Shown: one piece after another, positions 16,404-28,580 of the stretch
Position numbering within the stretch: the first letter of the stretch is position 1
Layout of the letters: the number at the start of each line of letters is the position of its first letter
Origin: Candidatus Schekmanbacteria bacterium
GTDB lineage: Bacteria > CSSED10-310 > JACPHN01
DNA length: 45,117 nucleotides
Direction: 5' to 3'
Assembly (NCBI GenBank): GCA_016188575.1
Contig: JACPHN010000013.1
Location: forward strand, 1-45,117
Program-made: the position numbers and the translations under genes
Notes under the pieces: model-generated
What the model was told of the DNA's origin: nothing
Database searches by the model: none
Seen by the model: the letters and a program-made list of their open reading frames with translations, nothing else

Positions 16404-16794
16404 TTACTCGATGAGGCCGGCGACCGCGTCCAGCGACGCGCCTTCCGCGATGGCGCGCTTGATCTTTCGCAGCCGATCGAGATCCGTGATCTTCTCCACG
16501 AGCGCGCTCAGCCCGGCGCCGCTTTCCCCGAATCTCAGCTCGAGGCCCAGCGCCATCGCCTCGATCAGGCAATCGCGAAGTCCTTGCTGGCGTCCTTCCT
16601 GGAGGCCTTCCTCCCGGCTTCTCTTTTCGGCGATTCGTTCAATGCTCAAGACGTGTGGCATGGCGGCCTTCTCCTCCAGCTCTCTGACTTTTTCCCAAAA
16701 AGTCTACCTCGCGATCTTCCCGCAGTGCAACCAGCCAGTCGAGAAAGCGCAAGAGCGAGAGCACCTCCGTCGTGTCGCGCACACGCGTTGGCAT
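16404..16794 (-). pseudogene. C-terminal relic of an Rpn-type PD-(D/E)XK nuclease
   Basis: The frame from 16661 reads MPHVLSIERIAEKRSREEGL, QEGRQQGLRDCLIEAMALGL and ELRFGESGAGLSALVEKITD, the usual C-terminus of Rpn/PDDEXK recombination-promoting nuclease or DUF4351 proteins (coiled GRQEG repeats, then LELRFG). One base upstream in phase it continues as TTEVLSLLRFLDWLVALRED and DFWEKVRELEEKAA once one base is removed from a five-T run (plus-strand A5, 16697-16701). The roughly 180-200 residues with the catalytic motif are missing. It is cut off at the 22-bp palindrome at 16794-16815. Confidence 0.6.
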
Positions 16795-16815
16795 CACAGA
16801 CACGCGTGTTTGTGA
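16794..16815. promoter_or_regulatory. 22-bp palindrome, TCACA ... ACACGCGTGT ... TGTGA
   Basis: All base pairs match except one G-T position. It lies at the exact 5-prime border of the nuclease relic and ends in its first possible ATG. It could be a regulator-binding site or the scar of a recombination event. Confidence 0.5.
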
Positions 16816-17050
16816 CAGATGCTCATTCCTTCGTCAGCCGGTCCGAAACCCCGTCCGTCCGGGCGAAATCGCTGCGGAACCGAGCGCGGCGAGGTCCAGG
16901 GCGGCGCCCGCCGCCGCAGGCGGTGGGGGGGGCCCGAACCTCGGCCTGAAGGCCAGCATCCTTATTGGTCGCGCCGCACCCCGCGGGCGTAGGCGACAAC
17001 GCGCATCGCGCGCGGCGAACCGGGGGATAGGGGCGCGGGCGCCCCAACTG

Positions 17051-17066
17051 TGGCGCGCAAGTTGCA
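17051..17066 (+). promoter_or_regulatory. Candidate sigma-54 promoter (-24/-12)
   Basis: TGGCGCG, four bases, then TTGCA fits the consensus TGGCACG-N4-TTGC(A/T) with one mismatch and the required GG-N10-GC spacing. A transcript would start near 17077 and give a leader of about 67 bases to the ATG at 17144. Confidence 0.55.
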
Positions 17067-17143
17067 TCACCTGACGCATCCGCCACCCGGCAACGCCGCC
17101 GGGCGGAACCAGCAACCACAAGCAACATCAGGAGAAGACGACC

Positions 17144-17977
17144 ATGAAGATCGACGGCCCCTCTATCGCCAACAGCCGCGCACAGCTCGACCTCGGCCCA
17201 CTCGGTGAAACGCTCGGCAAGCAAGCACCCGGCCCCGCTCCCATCGACGGCCGCGACGTCGCCCGCAAGATGCGCGGGGACATTGCGCAGGACAACACCC
17301 TTGCTGCCGCCCTTGGTGGCAGCAACAGCTACGCCGAGCCAGGCAAAGGCACGTGGACAGGAGTTGACCTCAGCGCCTACGCCGCCGGCATTGGACCCGC
17401 GCCGGCGCCGGCAGCACCGCAGCCCCCAACCGTGCCGCCCGAGCTCGCGGGACTCACCTTCCGGCCCGGCCGGCGTGGCGCCGTCGATCCCGCGCTGCTC
17501 CAGCGCGAGGTGAGCTCCGCAAGCTCGAAACCGGCAGCCGCCGCCGAGGCCCCCGCGCCCCCCCTCGCGCCCCACTTCGCCAAGAAGCTCTTCAAGATGC
17601 AGCAGAGCAAGACGGCCAGGATCGCCGCGGGGCTCATCGCCTCCGGCAAGACACCCGAAGAGGCCCACGCCATCGCTACGGCCCAGCGCAAGGAGCGCAA
17701 GCGCCACAAGAAGAAAGGCCTCGACGGCGCCCTGCGCTCGTTGGCGGAAACGGTAACCGGTCTTCCAGGCACCCTCCTCGGCCTCCCCGCGCAGGCACTC
17801 CGCAACCCCCTTGGCTTGCTGGGCGGGCTGGTGGGCGGTCCCGCCGGCGCCCTCGTGGGCGCGCTCGCCGGTGGCAGGAAGCCGGATCTCGCTGCCGGCG
17901 CCGCGCCGGACCAGCCGCTCGCCCCGGCCGGCCACGCCGCGATAGCCAAGGGACTGAACGGCTTGTTCGGCCGCTAA
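17144..17977 (+). CDS. Cassette protein A: shared N-terminal module, cationic Gly-rich C-terminus
   Basis: The 277-residue product has no classical signal peptide. Residues 61-78 (NSYAEPGKGTWTGVDLSA) recur almost unchanged in the third gene of the cassette, and residues 96-120 (VPPELAGLTFRPGRRGAVDP...) also align with it. The rest is a Pro/Ala linker, a very basic segment (AQRKERKRHKKKG, 180-192) and a small-residue hydrophobic stretch (PLGLLGGLVGGPAGALVGAL, 222-241) that could insert into a membrane. AGGAG lies about 9 bases before ATG 17144. No known family recognised. A secreted or membrane-active protein carrying an address tag is an inference. It is followed after 41 bases by gene B. Confidence 0.75.
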   Translation: MKIDGPSIANSRAQLDLGPLGETLGKQAPGPAPIDGRDVARKMRGDIAQDNTLAAALGGSNSYAEPGKGTWTGVDLSAYAAGIGPAPAPAAPQPPTVPPELAGLTFRPGRRGAVDPALLQREVSSASSKPAAAAEAPAPPLAPHFAKKLFKMQQSKTARIAAGLIASGKTPEEAHAIATAQRKERKRHKKKGLDGALRSLAETVTGLPGTLLGLPAQALRNPLGLLGGLVGGPAGALVGALAGGRKPDLAAGAAPDQPLAPAGHAAIAKGLNGLFGR

Positions 17978-18018
17978 ACCAGAGGCCGGTATCCTCATTG
18001 CCAACTGGAGGTCATCTC

Positions 18019-18945
18019 ATGAGCATAGTCAATAACGACATCGTCTTCGCAGATCCTTTCCTGGTCCCCGGCACTGCCGTTCCCTATGCGGCCCTGCAGG
18101 CTCTCGTGGCCCGCGGCGTGCTCGCCCCGAGCCCTGCCTCACCGCTCGCCTGCTTCATCGGCCGCGCGCCGGCCGCCGCTCCCGCTGAGCAGGCGGCGGC
18201 ATGCGAGGCCCTGGCCGCTCGCGGCGTCTCCTTTCCCGCTCCGCCCGGATCTGCTGTCGCCGAACCGCTCGAAATCCTGGCCAGGCCCCGCGCACGCTTG
18301 CGGATGTCGGTTACCTCACGGGACCACGAGCCCTTCGAGGTCACCCTGTTCGTCCACGGCAACCGCGCAGCGCTCGCCGTATTCGGCGCAGACGAGGTGA
18401 CCGTGCGCCCGGCCGCGGACCTCGACCAAATCTCCGACCGCCTCGCCTCCGCGCTTGCCGGCAGGCCACTCGAAGACACCGGCGGCGAGCTCTTGCTCTG
18501 GCCCTCGCAGCTCGCGCTCGGCGCGCTGATGTGGGCTGCCGCCGGCCAGTCACCGCGCGATGTGCTGCCCCGTGCAACCGCCAACACGCGCCTCGCTCTC
18601 GTTGCTCTGAGCCCAGATGAGGTCGAGCACACCCTCGCGGACCTCGTCGACGAGGGATTCCTTGCCGAGCGCAACGGCGATTACGCGCTCGAGGATGGCT
18701 ACGCGGATGCGCTTGAAAGGATGTGGTCCGGCTCCAGCGTTGAGCTGACTGCGGCGTTTTCGCCCTACGAGGAAAGCCGGATGGTGTTCGTGGGGGCGGC
18801 GGGCTCGAGGTTGCTTTGCGACACGCTCATTGCCGGCCCCGGCGATGATCTCGAGGAAGACAGCGCACTAATCCTGCGCTACCTCCCGCGCGAGAGACTG
18901 CGCGCCGAGATTTCGCAGCGATTCCGGCTCAGCGCCTGTGCCTGA
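18019..18945 (+). CDS. Cassette protein B: putative partner or regulator
   Basis: The 308-residue product starts at ATG 18019 after GGAGGT at ideal spacing. It has no signal peptide or membrane segment and is acidic overall. A central part (FEVTLFVHGNRAALAVFGAD, EVTVRPAADLDQISDRLASA) looks like an alpha/beta or beta-sheet domain. A later part (LVALSPDEVEHTLADLVDEG, FLAERNGDYALEDGYADALE) has the rhythm of a winged helix. The end is FVGAAGSRLLCDTLIAGPGD and ILRYLPRERLRAEISQRFRL. No family recognised. Its position between two genes with a shared N-terminal tag suggests a dedicated chaperone, adaptor or regulator; nothing in the sequence decides between these. Confidence 0.75.
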   Translation: MSIVNNDIVFADPFLVPGTAVPYAALQALVARGVLAPSPASPLACFIGRAPAAAPAEQAAACEALAARGVSFPAPPGSAVAEPLEILARPRARLRMSVTSRDHEPFEVTLFVHGNRAALAVFGADEVTVRPAADLDQISDRLASALAGRPLEDTGGELLLWPSQLALGALMWAAAGQSPRDVLPRATANTRLALVALSPDEVEHTLADLVDEGFLAERNGDYALEDGYADALERMWSGSSVELTAAFSPYEESRMVFVGAAGSRLLCDTLIAGPGDDLEEDSALILRYLPRERLRAEISQRFRLSACA

Positions 18946-19052
18946 CCGGCGCCTGCCGGTCCCGATTGTCATCGGCGGGCGGCCCGCCACGCGTTGGCCG
19001 CTCGCACCCGTAGCGCCCCCGAAAGAAACATACAGCGACGAAGGAGCTCATC

Positions 19053-21385
19053 ATGAAAATCGACAGATCAACGGCAACGGCGGCGGCCAACGGACACCTC
19101 GCCGAATCAGACGGCACGACAGGTACCCACGCGCCAACGAAATGCCCCGAGCTATCTACTCCAGTCGCGGACCCCGCGGTTGCTCGCGCGCGCGGGACTC
19201 GCGAATCCTACGTTGAGCCAGGGAAGGGAACCTGGACCGGTGTCGACCTGTCTGCGGTCGCTGGTGGCAGCGGTGGGGGAAGCCCGGCGGGGGCGCGGCC
19301 CGGCGCTGCGGTGCCGCCGGTCGTGCCCGCGGCACTGGCCGGCATCCAGATCAAGGGCGGCAGGGGCGCCGCCGCGTTTCTCCGGGGCGCTGTCGATCGC
19401 GTGGCGGATTCCGCGCACCAGGACGCACCGGCCGCCGCGGCGGCGCCGGCCGGCCGTCAGCCGCTCATCGCGAATGTGGGAGTCGCCGCTGGCCAGGCGC
19501 CGGGCTCGCCGCCGCCAGCGTGGACCGACGAGGACGCGACGAAGGCGCTGGCCCCACCGTGCGGTGTCGCCGCCGCCGAGCTGCGCAAGGCAGTCGACGG
19601 GCTGCTCCGCCACTTCCAGGCCGTCGACAGGGACGGCGACGGCGCCATCAGGCCGGGCGAGCTGGAAGCCGCGGCGCAAAACCCCGCTTTGCCCGCGGAG
19701 GTGAGAGCCGCTGCTGCACTGCTCGTTGGCAACGACGCGGATCGCCTGAGCGTTGATCGCGACCGCGACGGCATTTCCCGGGCCGACCTCAAGCGCGCCT
19801 TCGGCACGACGGCGGGCGACGAGGTCCTCGACGTGCTCGACCTGGTAAAGAGCCTCGATGAGCTCGCATTCCTTCTGGACAAGACCGCGACGAAAGGTCT
19901 CAAGGAGCTCGCGGATGTGCTCAGAAACGTCGCCGCGGCCTTTCGCGGCGCGACCGGGGTGGCGAAGCTGTCGGCCGTCCTTCGCGAGATCGAGAAGAAT
20001 GTGCCGGCGCACGCGCTTGCCGGTGGCGCGCTGACCGTCAAGCTCGCGACGGCCCTCGTCAAGATCGCGGGAACCGGCGCGGAAGCGGTCGGGGCGGCGA
20101 TCCGAGCGTACCGCAACTTCGCCGATGGCGAAGGGTACGAGGCCCTCAAGGAGCTCCTGACGCTGCTGAAGGCCGCGCCTCAAACGGCCGACGCCGTCGT
20201 CGAGCTGCTCCAGTTCTTCGCCGGCAACGTCGAAGGCGGCGGGTTTCTGGGCGACAAGGCCGAATTCTGGGTGGACGTCGCCGGCGACCTGGCCGTGGCC
20301 GGCGTTGAAATCGCCGAATTCGTCCAGCGCTATCAAGAGCTCGAACCCGCCGAGCGCCTCGAGAAACTGGCGAAGCTCCTGGCAAAGGGCGTTGCTCCGG
20401 CCACCCTCGGAATCCTGACGCTCATCGTGACCAAAAACCCCGATGTGGCGGGGCTGGTCAAGGAAGGGGCCGAGTGGGTGATGGGCGGTGCGGTCAAGGC
20501 GCATGACGACTTCAAGCAGGCGATGGACGGTTACTATGAGCAGATTGCCAGGGGACGACGCTTCGACGAGCGCACGGCCGAGGGGTTCACGCGCCTACTT
20601 ACGCCCTTATTGGGCTCCGACCGCGCCAGGGCCGTGGTGCGGCTGTTCGTCGGCGAGGGACTCGACGCCGATGGAGCATTCGGGGCGATGCTCATGGACG
20701 CCATGGCGCGGCGCGACGTCGAGGCGCTCGGAAGGCTCGCCGACCTCTATCAGCGCAGCGCCGTTGGCGCCACCGGCGAGATGAACGGCGACCGCGAGGT
20801 GATGAGCGGCCTGGCGTATCGCTGGTGGGAGCACGGAAACAAGATTCCGTGGGAGCAGCTCTCGTTTCCGGAGGTCGTCGCCACGATTCAGGCGCTGGAG
20901 GCGGCGAAGGAAGAGCGCCGGCGAAAGGGCCAGGGCGACCAGGGATGGTGGTGGGGAAAGATCACGGAGGGGACTGCAGCGCTGCGCAAGCGCTACGGCA
21001 TTCGCGGCAGCGACGGTGAGATCAACGACATGATCAAGGAGGGTGGGCTCAGGCCGCTCCAGTACGTGACGCTGGCGGACCTCCGCGCGATTTTCGAGCA
21101 AAACCGCCAGATGCCGCTGGATTGGCTGAAATGCCGCATGCGCGACTTGGTGGAGTCCGGGGTCACGACGTTCCGACTGCTCCTGCAGCGCTATCCGGCG
21201 GGTTCGCTCGAGCATCGGGCGCTTGCGGCTCAGCTTACCGATCTGCTGGCGGTGCAGCGGCGCCTTGGCGACCCGGCGATCCGGTGGGAGGATCCGAGCG
21301 CCTTGTGGGCGCTTCTCGGCATGAGCCGGGAGGTGAAAGACCTCCATGCGCAAGACGGGCGCGATGCCCTCCGGGGCGGGGGTCG

Positions 21386-21389
<4 letters not shown>
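19053..21389 (+). CDS. Cassette protein C: tagged EF-hand helical protein
   Basis: The 778-residue product begins MKID like protein A and carries ESYVEPGKGTWTGVDLSA at 51-68, then VPAALAGI at 91-98 aligning with protein A. A canonical 12-residue EF-hand loop, DRDGDGAIRPGE, is at 192-203; a second at 235-245 (DRDRDGISRAD) is one residue short. Then come long helices with hydrophobic stretches (LTVKLATALVKIAGTGAEAV, VAPATLGILTLIVTKNPDVA) and a soluble helical C-terminus containing QGWWWGKITEGTAALRKRYG. AAGGAG lies 7 bases before ATG 19053. No enzyme motif seen. Calcium binding is supported by the loop; export or pore formation is inferred. Its stop shares a CTAG with the convergent kinase gene. 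Confidence 0.75.
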
Positions 21390-24934
<3,545 letters not shown>

Positions 24935-25012
24935 CGCCGCGCCTCCATGCGGCGATATGTAGCGTGGGGTAGGCCGGCGTGCAAGGCGAAGCTGGCGAGC
25001 GCGCGAGAGCGC

Positions 25013-25041
25013 TTGACATCAACCATCCAGTTGGTTAGCAT
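25013..25041 (+). promoter_or_regulatory. Sigma-70 promoter of the radical SAM gene
   Basis: A perfect -35 box TTGACA (25013-25018) is followed after exactly 17 bases by TAGCAT (25036-25041). Transcription would begin near 25048, leaving a leader of about 105 bases. Confidence 0.65.
25021..25036. promoter_or_regulatory. Operator-like palindrome between -35 and -10
   Basis: AACCA-TCCAGT-TGGTT has perfect 5-bp arms around six bases and fills the promoter spacer. The ACCA...TGGT arms are typical of TetR-family operators. Part of it (CCAGTTGGTTAG) recurs at 25125-25136. Confidence 0.55.
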
Positions 25042-25115
25042 TCATCCGCGGTACGATTACGATCAGCACGTCGTTGCTCGCTGCCAAGGCTTTTCCGCCG
25101 CAGCAATGAGAGGCC

Positions 25116-25133
25116 ACCGACTGGCCAGTTGGT
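25116..25133. promoter_or_regulatory. Second operator-like palindrome in the leader
   Basis: ACCGACTGGCCAGTTGGT is palindromic over 18 bp except for one pair and contains the perfect ACTGGCCAGT. It lies about 21 bases before the start codon and could act as a roadblock site for the same repressor. Confidence 0.55.
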
Positions 25134-25153
25134 TAGGAACAGGAGACCGCACC

Positions 25154-26725
25154 ATGACCGCCACCAAGCTCCTCCTCCTCAACCCCGCTAACGGACCCTC
25201 CTTCTGGGGCCTTGACCACGCCGTCGACATCATCGGCTGCGCCTACTCCAACGCCCCTCTCGCGCTCATCACCGTCGCCGCGCTCACCCCTGACGACTGG
25301 CAGGTCGCGCTCTGCGACGAAAACGTGCAGCCCGTGGACCTCGACTTCCCGTGCGACGTCGTCGGCATCACCGCCATGAACGTCCAGGCGACGCGCGCCT
25401 TCGAGCTCGCCGACGCCTTTCGCGCCCGCGGCCGCACGGTGGTGATGGGCGGGCCCTTTGCCACTCTCGATCCGGACCGCTGCCAGCCCCACGTCGACGT
25501 CGTCTTTGCCGGCGAGGCGGAGCGTACCTTCCCCGCGTTTTGCCGGGACTTTGCGGCCGGTGATGCCGTCTCTCGTTACACCCAGGCCGATCACATCGAC
25601 CTCGCCGAAAGCCCCGTGCCGCGCTACGATTTGCTGCGCCCGGCCGCCTACGCCGCGCTGCCGGTGCAAACCACGCGCGGCTGCCCCTTCAACTGTGAGT
25701 TTTGCGACATCATCGTCATGAGCGGCCGGCGCGTCCGCACCAAGCCAGCGTCACAGGTGCTCGCGGAAATCGACGCCATCCGCGCTCTCGGCCATGAGTC
25801 CATTTTCTTCACCGACGACAACTTCGTCGGCAAGCTCGGCGCCGCCCGCGACTTGCTCGTGGCGATGCGCCAGCACTTCCGCGCGACGGGCGATCGGCCG
25901 CTGCTCTTCACGCAGGCGTCCGTCAACCTGGCGGACCAGGCGGACCTGCTCGAGCTCATGGTCGAGGCCGGTTTCACGCGCGTTTTTCTCGGCATCGAAT
26001 CGCCTCGCCAGGAGAGCCTCCGCGAGGCGGGGAAGCGCCAGAACGTGCGGGGCGACCTGGTGGCGCGGATTCACGCGATTCAGCGCGCCGGTCTCATGGT
26101 CTGGGCGGGGATGATCGTCGGATTCGACCATGACGATGCGGGGATTTTCGCCGAGCAGGAGGCGTTCCTGGATGAAGCGGGCATCGCCGTCGCCATGGTC
26201 GGGCTGCTCAACGCGCCGCCGCGCACGCCGCTGTTTGCGCGCTTGCAGGCGGCCGGCCGTATCGCGGCGGGCTCCGACTGGACCGACAACTGCGCCTGGA
26301 CGAACATCATCCCCAAGCAGATGACGCGCGGCGAGCTTTTCACCGGGTACGCCGAGCTGCTTGCCAGGATCTACAGCCAGGAGAGCTACGCGCGACGCGT
26401 GCTTGCTAACATCGGCCGCATGGGGCCGCCCCGGCAGGACAGTCAAAAGGCCGCCCGCTTACCGGGCGTTGCGGATCTGGCGCACTTCGCCCGCGCCGCC
26501 GCGCTCTTTACCCTGTCGCCGCGGGCGGAACGGCGGCGGCACTTTCTGCCGAACCTCTTGCGCGTCCTGCGCAACCAGCCGCGGCGGGCCGTGGAGGCGG
26601 CGATCCACCTGGGTCTCTGGCGCCACTTCGAGCGGTACGTGCCGGACCTGGTCGATCGCCTTCGCGCTGCCACGGCGAGGGAATCACTCTCCGCTCTCGC
26701 CGTGACCGATCGGTGCCTGGTTTAG
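25154..26725 (+). CDS. B12-binding radical SAM protein (DUF4070 type)
   Basis: The 523-residue product has an N-terminal cobalamin-binding-like Rossmann domain (LLLLNPANGPSFWG to about 140), with VVGITAMNV and VMGGPFATLDPD typical of the group. The radical SAM core carries the cluster motif CPFNCEFC (C177, C181, C184) preceded by QTTRG, then FFTDDNFVG, VFLGIESPRQESLREAGKRQ and MIVGFDHDD. The C-terminal part (NAPPRTPLFARLQAAGRI, NIIPKQMTRGELFTGY) fits DUF4070. Such enzymes perform radical methylations or rearrangements on lipids or natural products; the substrate is unknown. AGGAG precedes ATG 25154. Two TetR-like sites control its promoter. It overlaps the convergent methyltransferase gene by 42 bases. 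Confidence 0.92.
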   Translation: MTATKLLLLNPANGPSFWGLDHAVDIIGCAYSNAPLALITVAALTPDDWQVALCDENVQPVDLDFPCDVVGITAMNVQATRAFELADAFRARGRTVVMGGPFATLDPDRCQPHVDVVFAGEAERTFPAFCRDFAAGDAVSRYTQADHIDLAESPVPRYDLLRPAAYAALPVQTTRGCPFNCEFCDIIVMSGRRVRTKPASQVLAEIDAIRALGHESIFFTDDNFVGKLGAARDLLVAMRQHFRATGDRPLLFTQASVNLADQADLLELMVEAGFTRVFLGIESPRQESLREAGKRQNVRGDLVARIHAIQRAGLMVWAGMIVGFDHDDAGIFAEQEAFLDEAGIAVAMVGLLNAPPRTPLFARLQAAGRIAAGSDWTDNCAWTNIIPKQMTRGELFTGYAELLARIYSQESYARRVLANIGRMGPPRQDSQKAARLPGVADLAHFARAAALFTLSPRAERRRHFLPNLLRVLRNQPRRAVEAAIHLGLWRHFERYVPDLVDRLRAATARESLSALAVTDRCLV

Positions 26726-27472
26726 GCAGCCGGCCGCGGCGACGGTCGGAGGCGACGGGTGCCGCCGGGCCTCGGCCCGCGCGCCCAAACCGATCAGTCC
26801 GAGGCCACCGAGCGTCGGCAGCGTGGCGACGTCAACCAGATGCGGTTCGAGAAGCTCCCTGAGCGTCGCCTCGCTGAAGCGGCCCGCATGTCGGCTCGCT
26901 GCCCTCCACAACGCCATCGAGATGGCGAAGCGCACGGACAGCGATTTCAACACCCACGAAGCGCTGCCCCCGCCTGCTGGTTCGAGAAAAACGGCTCGTC
27001 CACCCGGCCGGAGCACGCGCCGGGCCTCCGCTACGGCGCTACAGGCATCGGTGAGGAGGTACAGGAATGAGTGGGCCATGACCACGTCGAAGCTGCCGTC
27101 CGGAAACGGCAAGTGGGTGGCGTCAGCCTGCACGAGCGCGAGCGGCGCGGGTCCTCGCCGCGTGTAGCGCTGCGCCTGCCGAAGCATCCGGGACGAGAAG
27201 TCCAGGCCCACGACCTGCGCGCGTGGGAGGCGCTCCAAGACCGCGATGCCGCTCACCCCTGGCCCGATCCCGAGATCCAATATCCGGGCGGTGCCGCCGG
27301 GAAAGTGATCAACCATCGACCGGCAGTGGGCCCGCCACGGCTCCTGCCAGGTGAGCAACGCGTAGATGTCGGCGCCCACATCAAAGAGCCAGCGGCGGTG
27401 CGCCCTGGTGCCAGGTGCTTGCGTTCCGTGTGCGCTGCCTGCCGCTTCGTCCGGTTCTGGTCTCGAGCTCAT
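26684..27472 (-). CDS. Class I SAM-dependent methyltransferase
   Basis: The 262-residue product shows motif I as ILDLGIGPGVSGIAVLERLP, motif II near VVGLDFSSRMLRQAQ, then VQADATHLPFPDGSFDVVMA and EARRVLRPGGRAVFLEP, the full Methyltransf_11 pattern. The N-terminal DVGADIYALLTWQEPWRAHC and the C-terminal hydrophobic region (LGGLGLIGLGARAE) resemble lipid or quinone methyltransferases. ATG 27472 is chosen because GAGGA lies about 8 bases upstream; the frame could open earlier at 27523. The 3-prime end overlaps the radical SAM gene antisense. A joint pathway with that gene is plausible but not shown. Confidence 0.88.
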   Translation of the reverse strand: MSSRPEPDEAAGSAHGTQAPGTRAHRRWLFDVGADIYALLTWQEPWRAHCRSMVDHFPGGTARILDLGIGPGVSGIAVLERLPRAQVVGLDFSSRMLRQAQRYTRRGPAPLALVQADATHLPFPDGSFDVVMAHSFLYLLTDACSAVAEARRVLRPGGRAVFLEPAGGGSASWVLKSLSVRFAISMALWRAASRHAGRFSEATLRELLEPHLVDVATLPTLGGLGLIGLGARAEARRHPSPPTVAAAGCLNQAPIGHGESGE

Positions 27473-27534
27473 GTTGCTGTCCTCGCTGTGGTTGTCCCCC
27501 GGATCACCTGCCTGCCCGCCCATGGCCTTGACAC

Positions 27535-27938
27535 GTGCGATTGCTCCTACTGCGCAACCTCATCATACCGGCCGCGGGTGACGTCTGTCTTCCGATCCTC
27601 GAAGGGGGTGCCTTCTGGCCTTCGCTCATGCAGCACATCCGCGAGCTGCAGTCTAGCGAGCACAACGGAATCCGTCACTCAGGTGCCGTCGCGATCCTCC
27701 CCGTTCCCTGGCGCGCAGACCTCCTCGTCGTCTTCGAGCAGGCAGGCGCGGCGACGCTCGCCGTAATCCTTGAGGTCCAGCTCGCAAGAGACGAGAACAA
27801 GCGCCGCTCCTGGCCCAACTAGGTAACCGCGGCGGCGGCCCGATACGATTGCGACGTCTGGCTCATGGTGCTCGCGCCCGACGACGCGGTCGCCCGCTGG
27901 GCGGCCCGGCCGATCCGCACCGGCCACCCCGGCGAGGA
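27535..27938 (+). pseudogene. PD-(D/E)XK-like protein relic with in-frame stop
   Basis: The frame reads WRADLLVVFEQAG, LAVILEVQLARDENKRRSWP, then a TAG at 27820-27822, and resumes in the same frame as ARYDCDVWLMVLAPDDAVAR and WAARPIRTGHPG. The second part fits directly onto the first in a widespread family of short nuclease-fold proteins (EVQ..RD..KR.SWP.Y...LRAR..C.V.LLV..PD..VARWA). One nonsense mutation therefore splits it. The N-terminus is unclear and the C-terminus ends in a 7-bp tandem repeat. Family recalled, not searched. Confidence 0.55.
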
Positions 27939-27941
27939 GGA

Positions 27942-27983
27942 AGTGCTGAGTGCTGAGTTGGGAGCGGGGAGCGGGGAGCGGGC
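27942..27983 (+). repeat. Six-unit heptanucleotide tandem array
   Basis: Six consecutive 7-bp units begin with AG: two AGTGCTG, one AGTTGGG, two AGCGGGG and one AGCGGGC. The array sits where the coding similarity of the preceding relic ends. Confidence 0.75.
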
Positions 27984-28580
27984 GTGTCAGCGGCGATTAT
28001 GGCTGTCCTTCTGTCTCTCGAGGGACGAGCGAAGGCCGCAGCCGAGCTTGAGCCCAATCGCGCCGTGGCCGCTTGGTCAGACGGCGGCGCCCGGTGCATC
28101 GTCCCGACAGAGTGGGGGATTCGGCGTGCCATCGCAGGTCAGCCGGTTCCCTCGCGACAGAGGGACCTCCGCCTGTCCGCTCGCGACCTGCGCGGACAGC
28201 GCATCAGGAAGACACCCCACCTCACCTCCCCACAAGCGCCCGGACAGGCCGTGGCAACGCGCAATAACCCCCCTCCGCTCACTGGTGGAGACCGAGAGTG
28301 GGAAGAACGGCGAGCCCGCCGCTGTCCGCCCCCACCCCGACCCTCCCCCCGCAAACGGCGGGAGGGGGACAGGAAGCGGCATCCGTCTTATCCGAGCGCG
28401 TATGCTTTACTTCCCCCCCCGCGAACGGAGGAGGGGCGGATGGAGGTACTGTCGCGCTTCGATGAGTGGGGGCGATGGATTCAGACAAGGCACACCGGTT
28501 GCCGAGCGCGATGGTTTGCGAGTAGAGTGCCTTGCAATCTTGTGTGAACACCCGGACCGACTGATATCAGGGCTGATACG
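27984..28580. other. Non-coding repeat zone
   Basis: No convincing gene is visible in this stretch of about 600 bp. It contains one copy of the dispersed unit also found at 40309 (28171-28226), an imperfect hairpin (28341-28368) and a second C-run/G-run hairpin (28409-28436). Short open frames here translate only repeat sequence. The promoter of the histidine kinase gene must lie at its right end, but no clear boxes were found. Confidence 0.6.
28171..28226 (+). repeat. Dispersed intergenic repeat, copy
   Basis: GCCTGTCCG, then GCGCGGA-AGCGCATCA-GAAG, then a CCCC..CTCAC block match 40309-40364 at about four of five positions, and partly 32165-32222. Confidence 0.65.

Noticed and set aside
16823-18004. 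393-codon minus-strand frame over cassette gene A
   Set aside because: Low-complexity Arg/Gly composition with no motifs. The plus-strand gene has a ribosome binding site, a promoter and a motif shared with gene C.
19152-20504. 450-codon minus-strand frame opposite gene C
   Set aside because: Shadow of the EF-hand gene; no domain or start signals.
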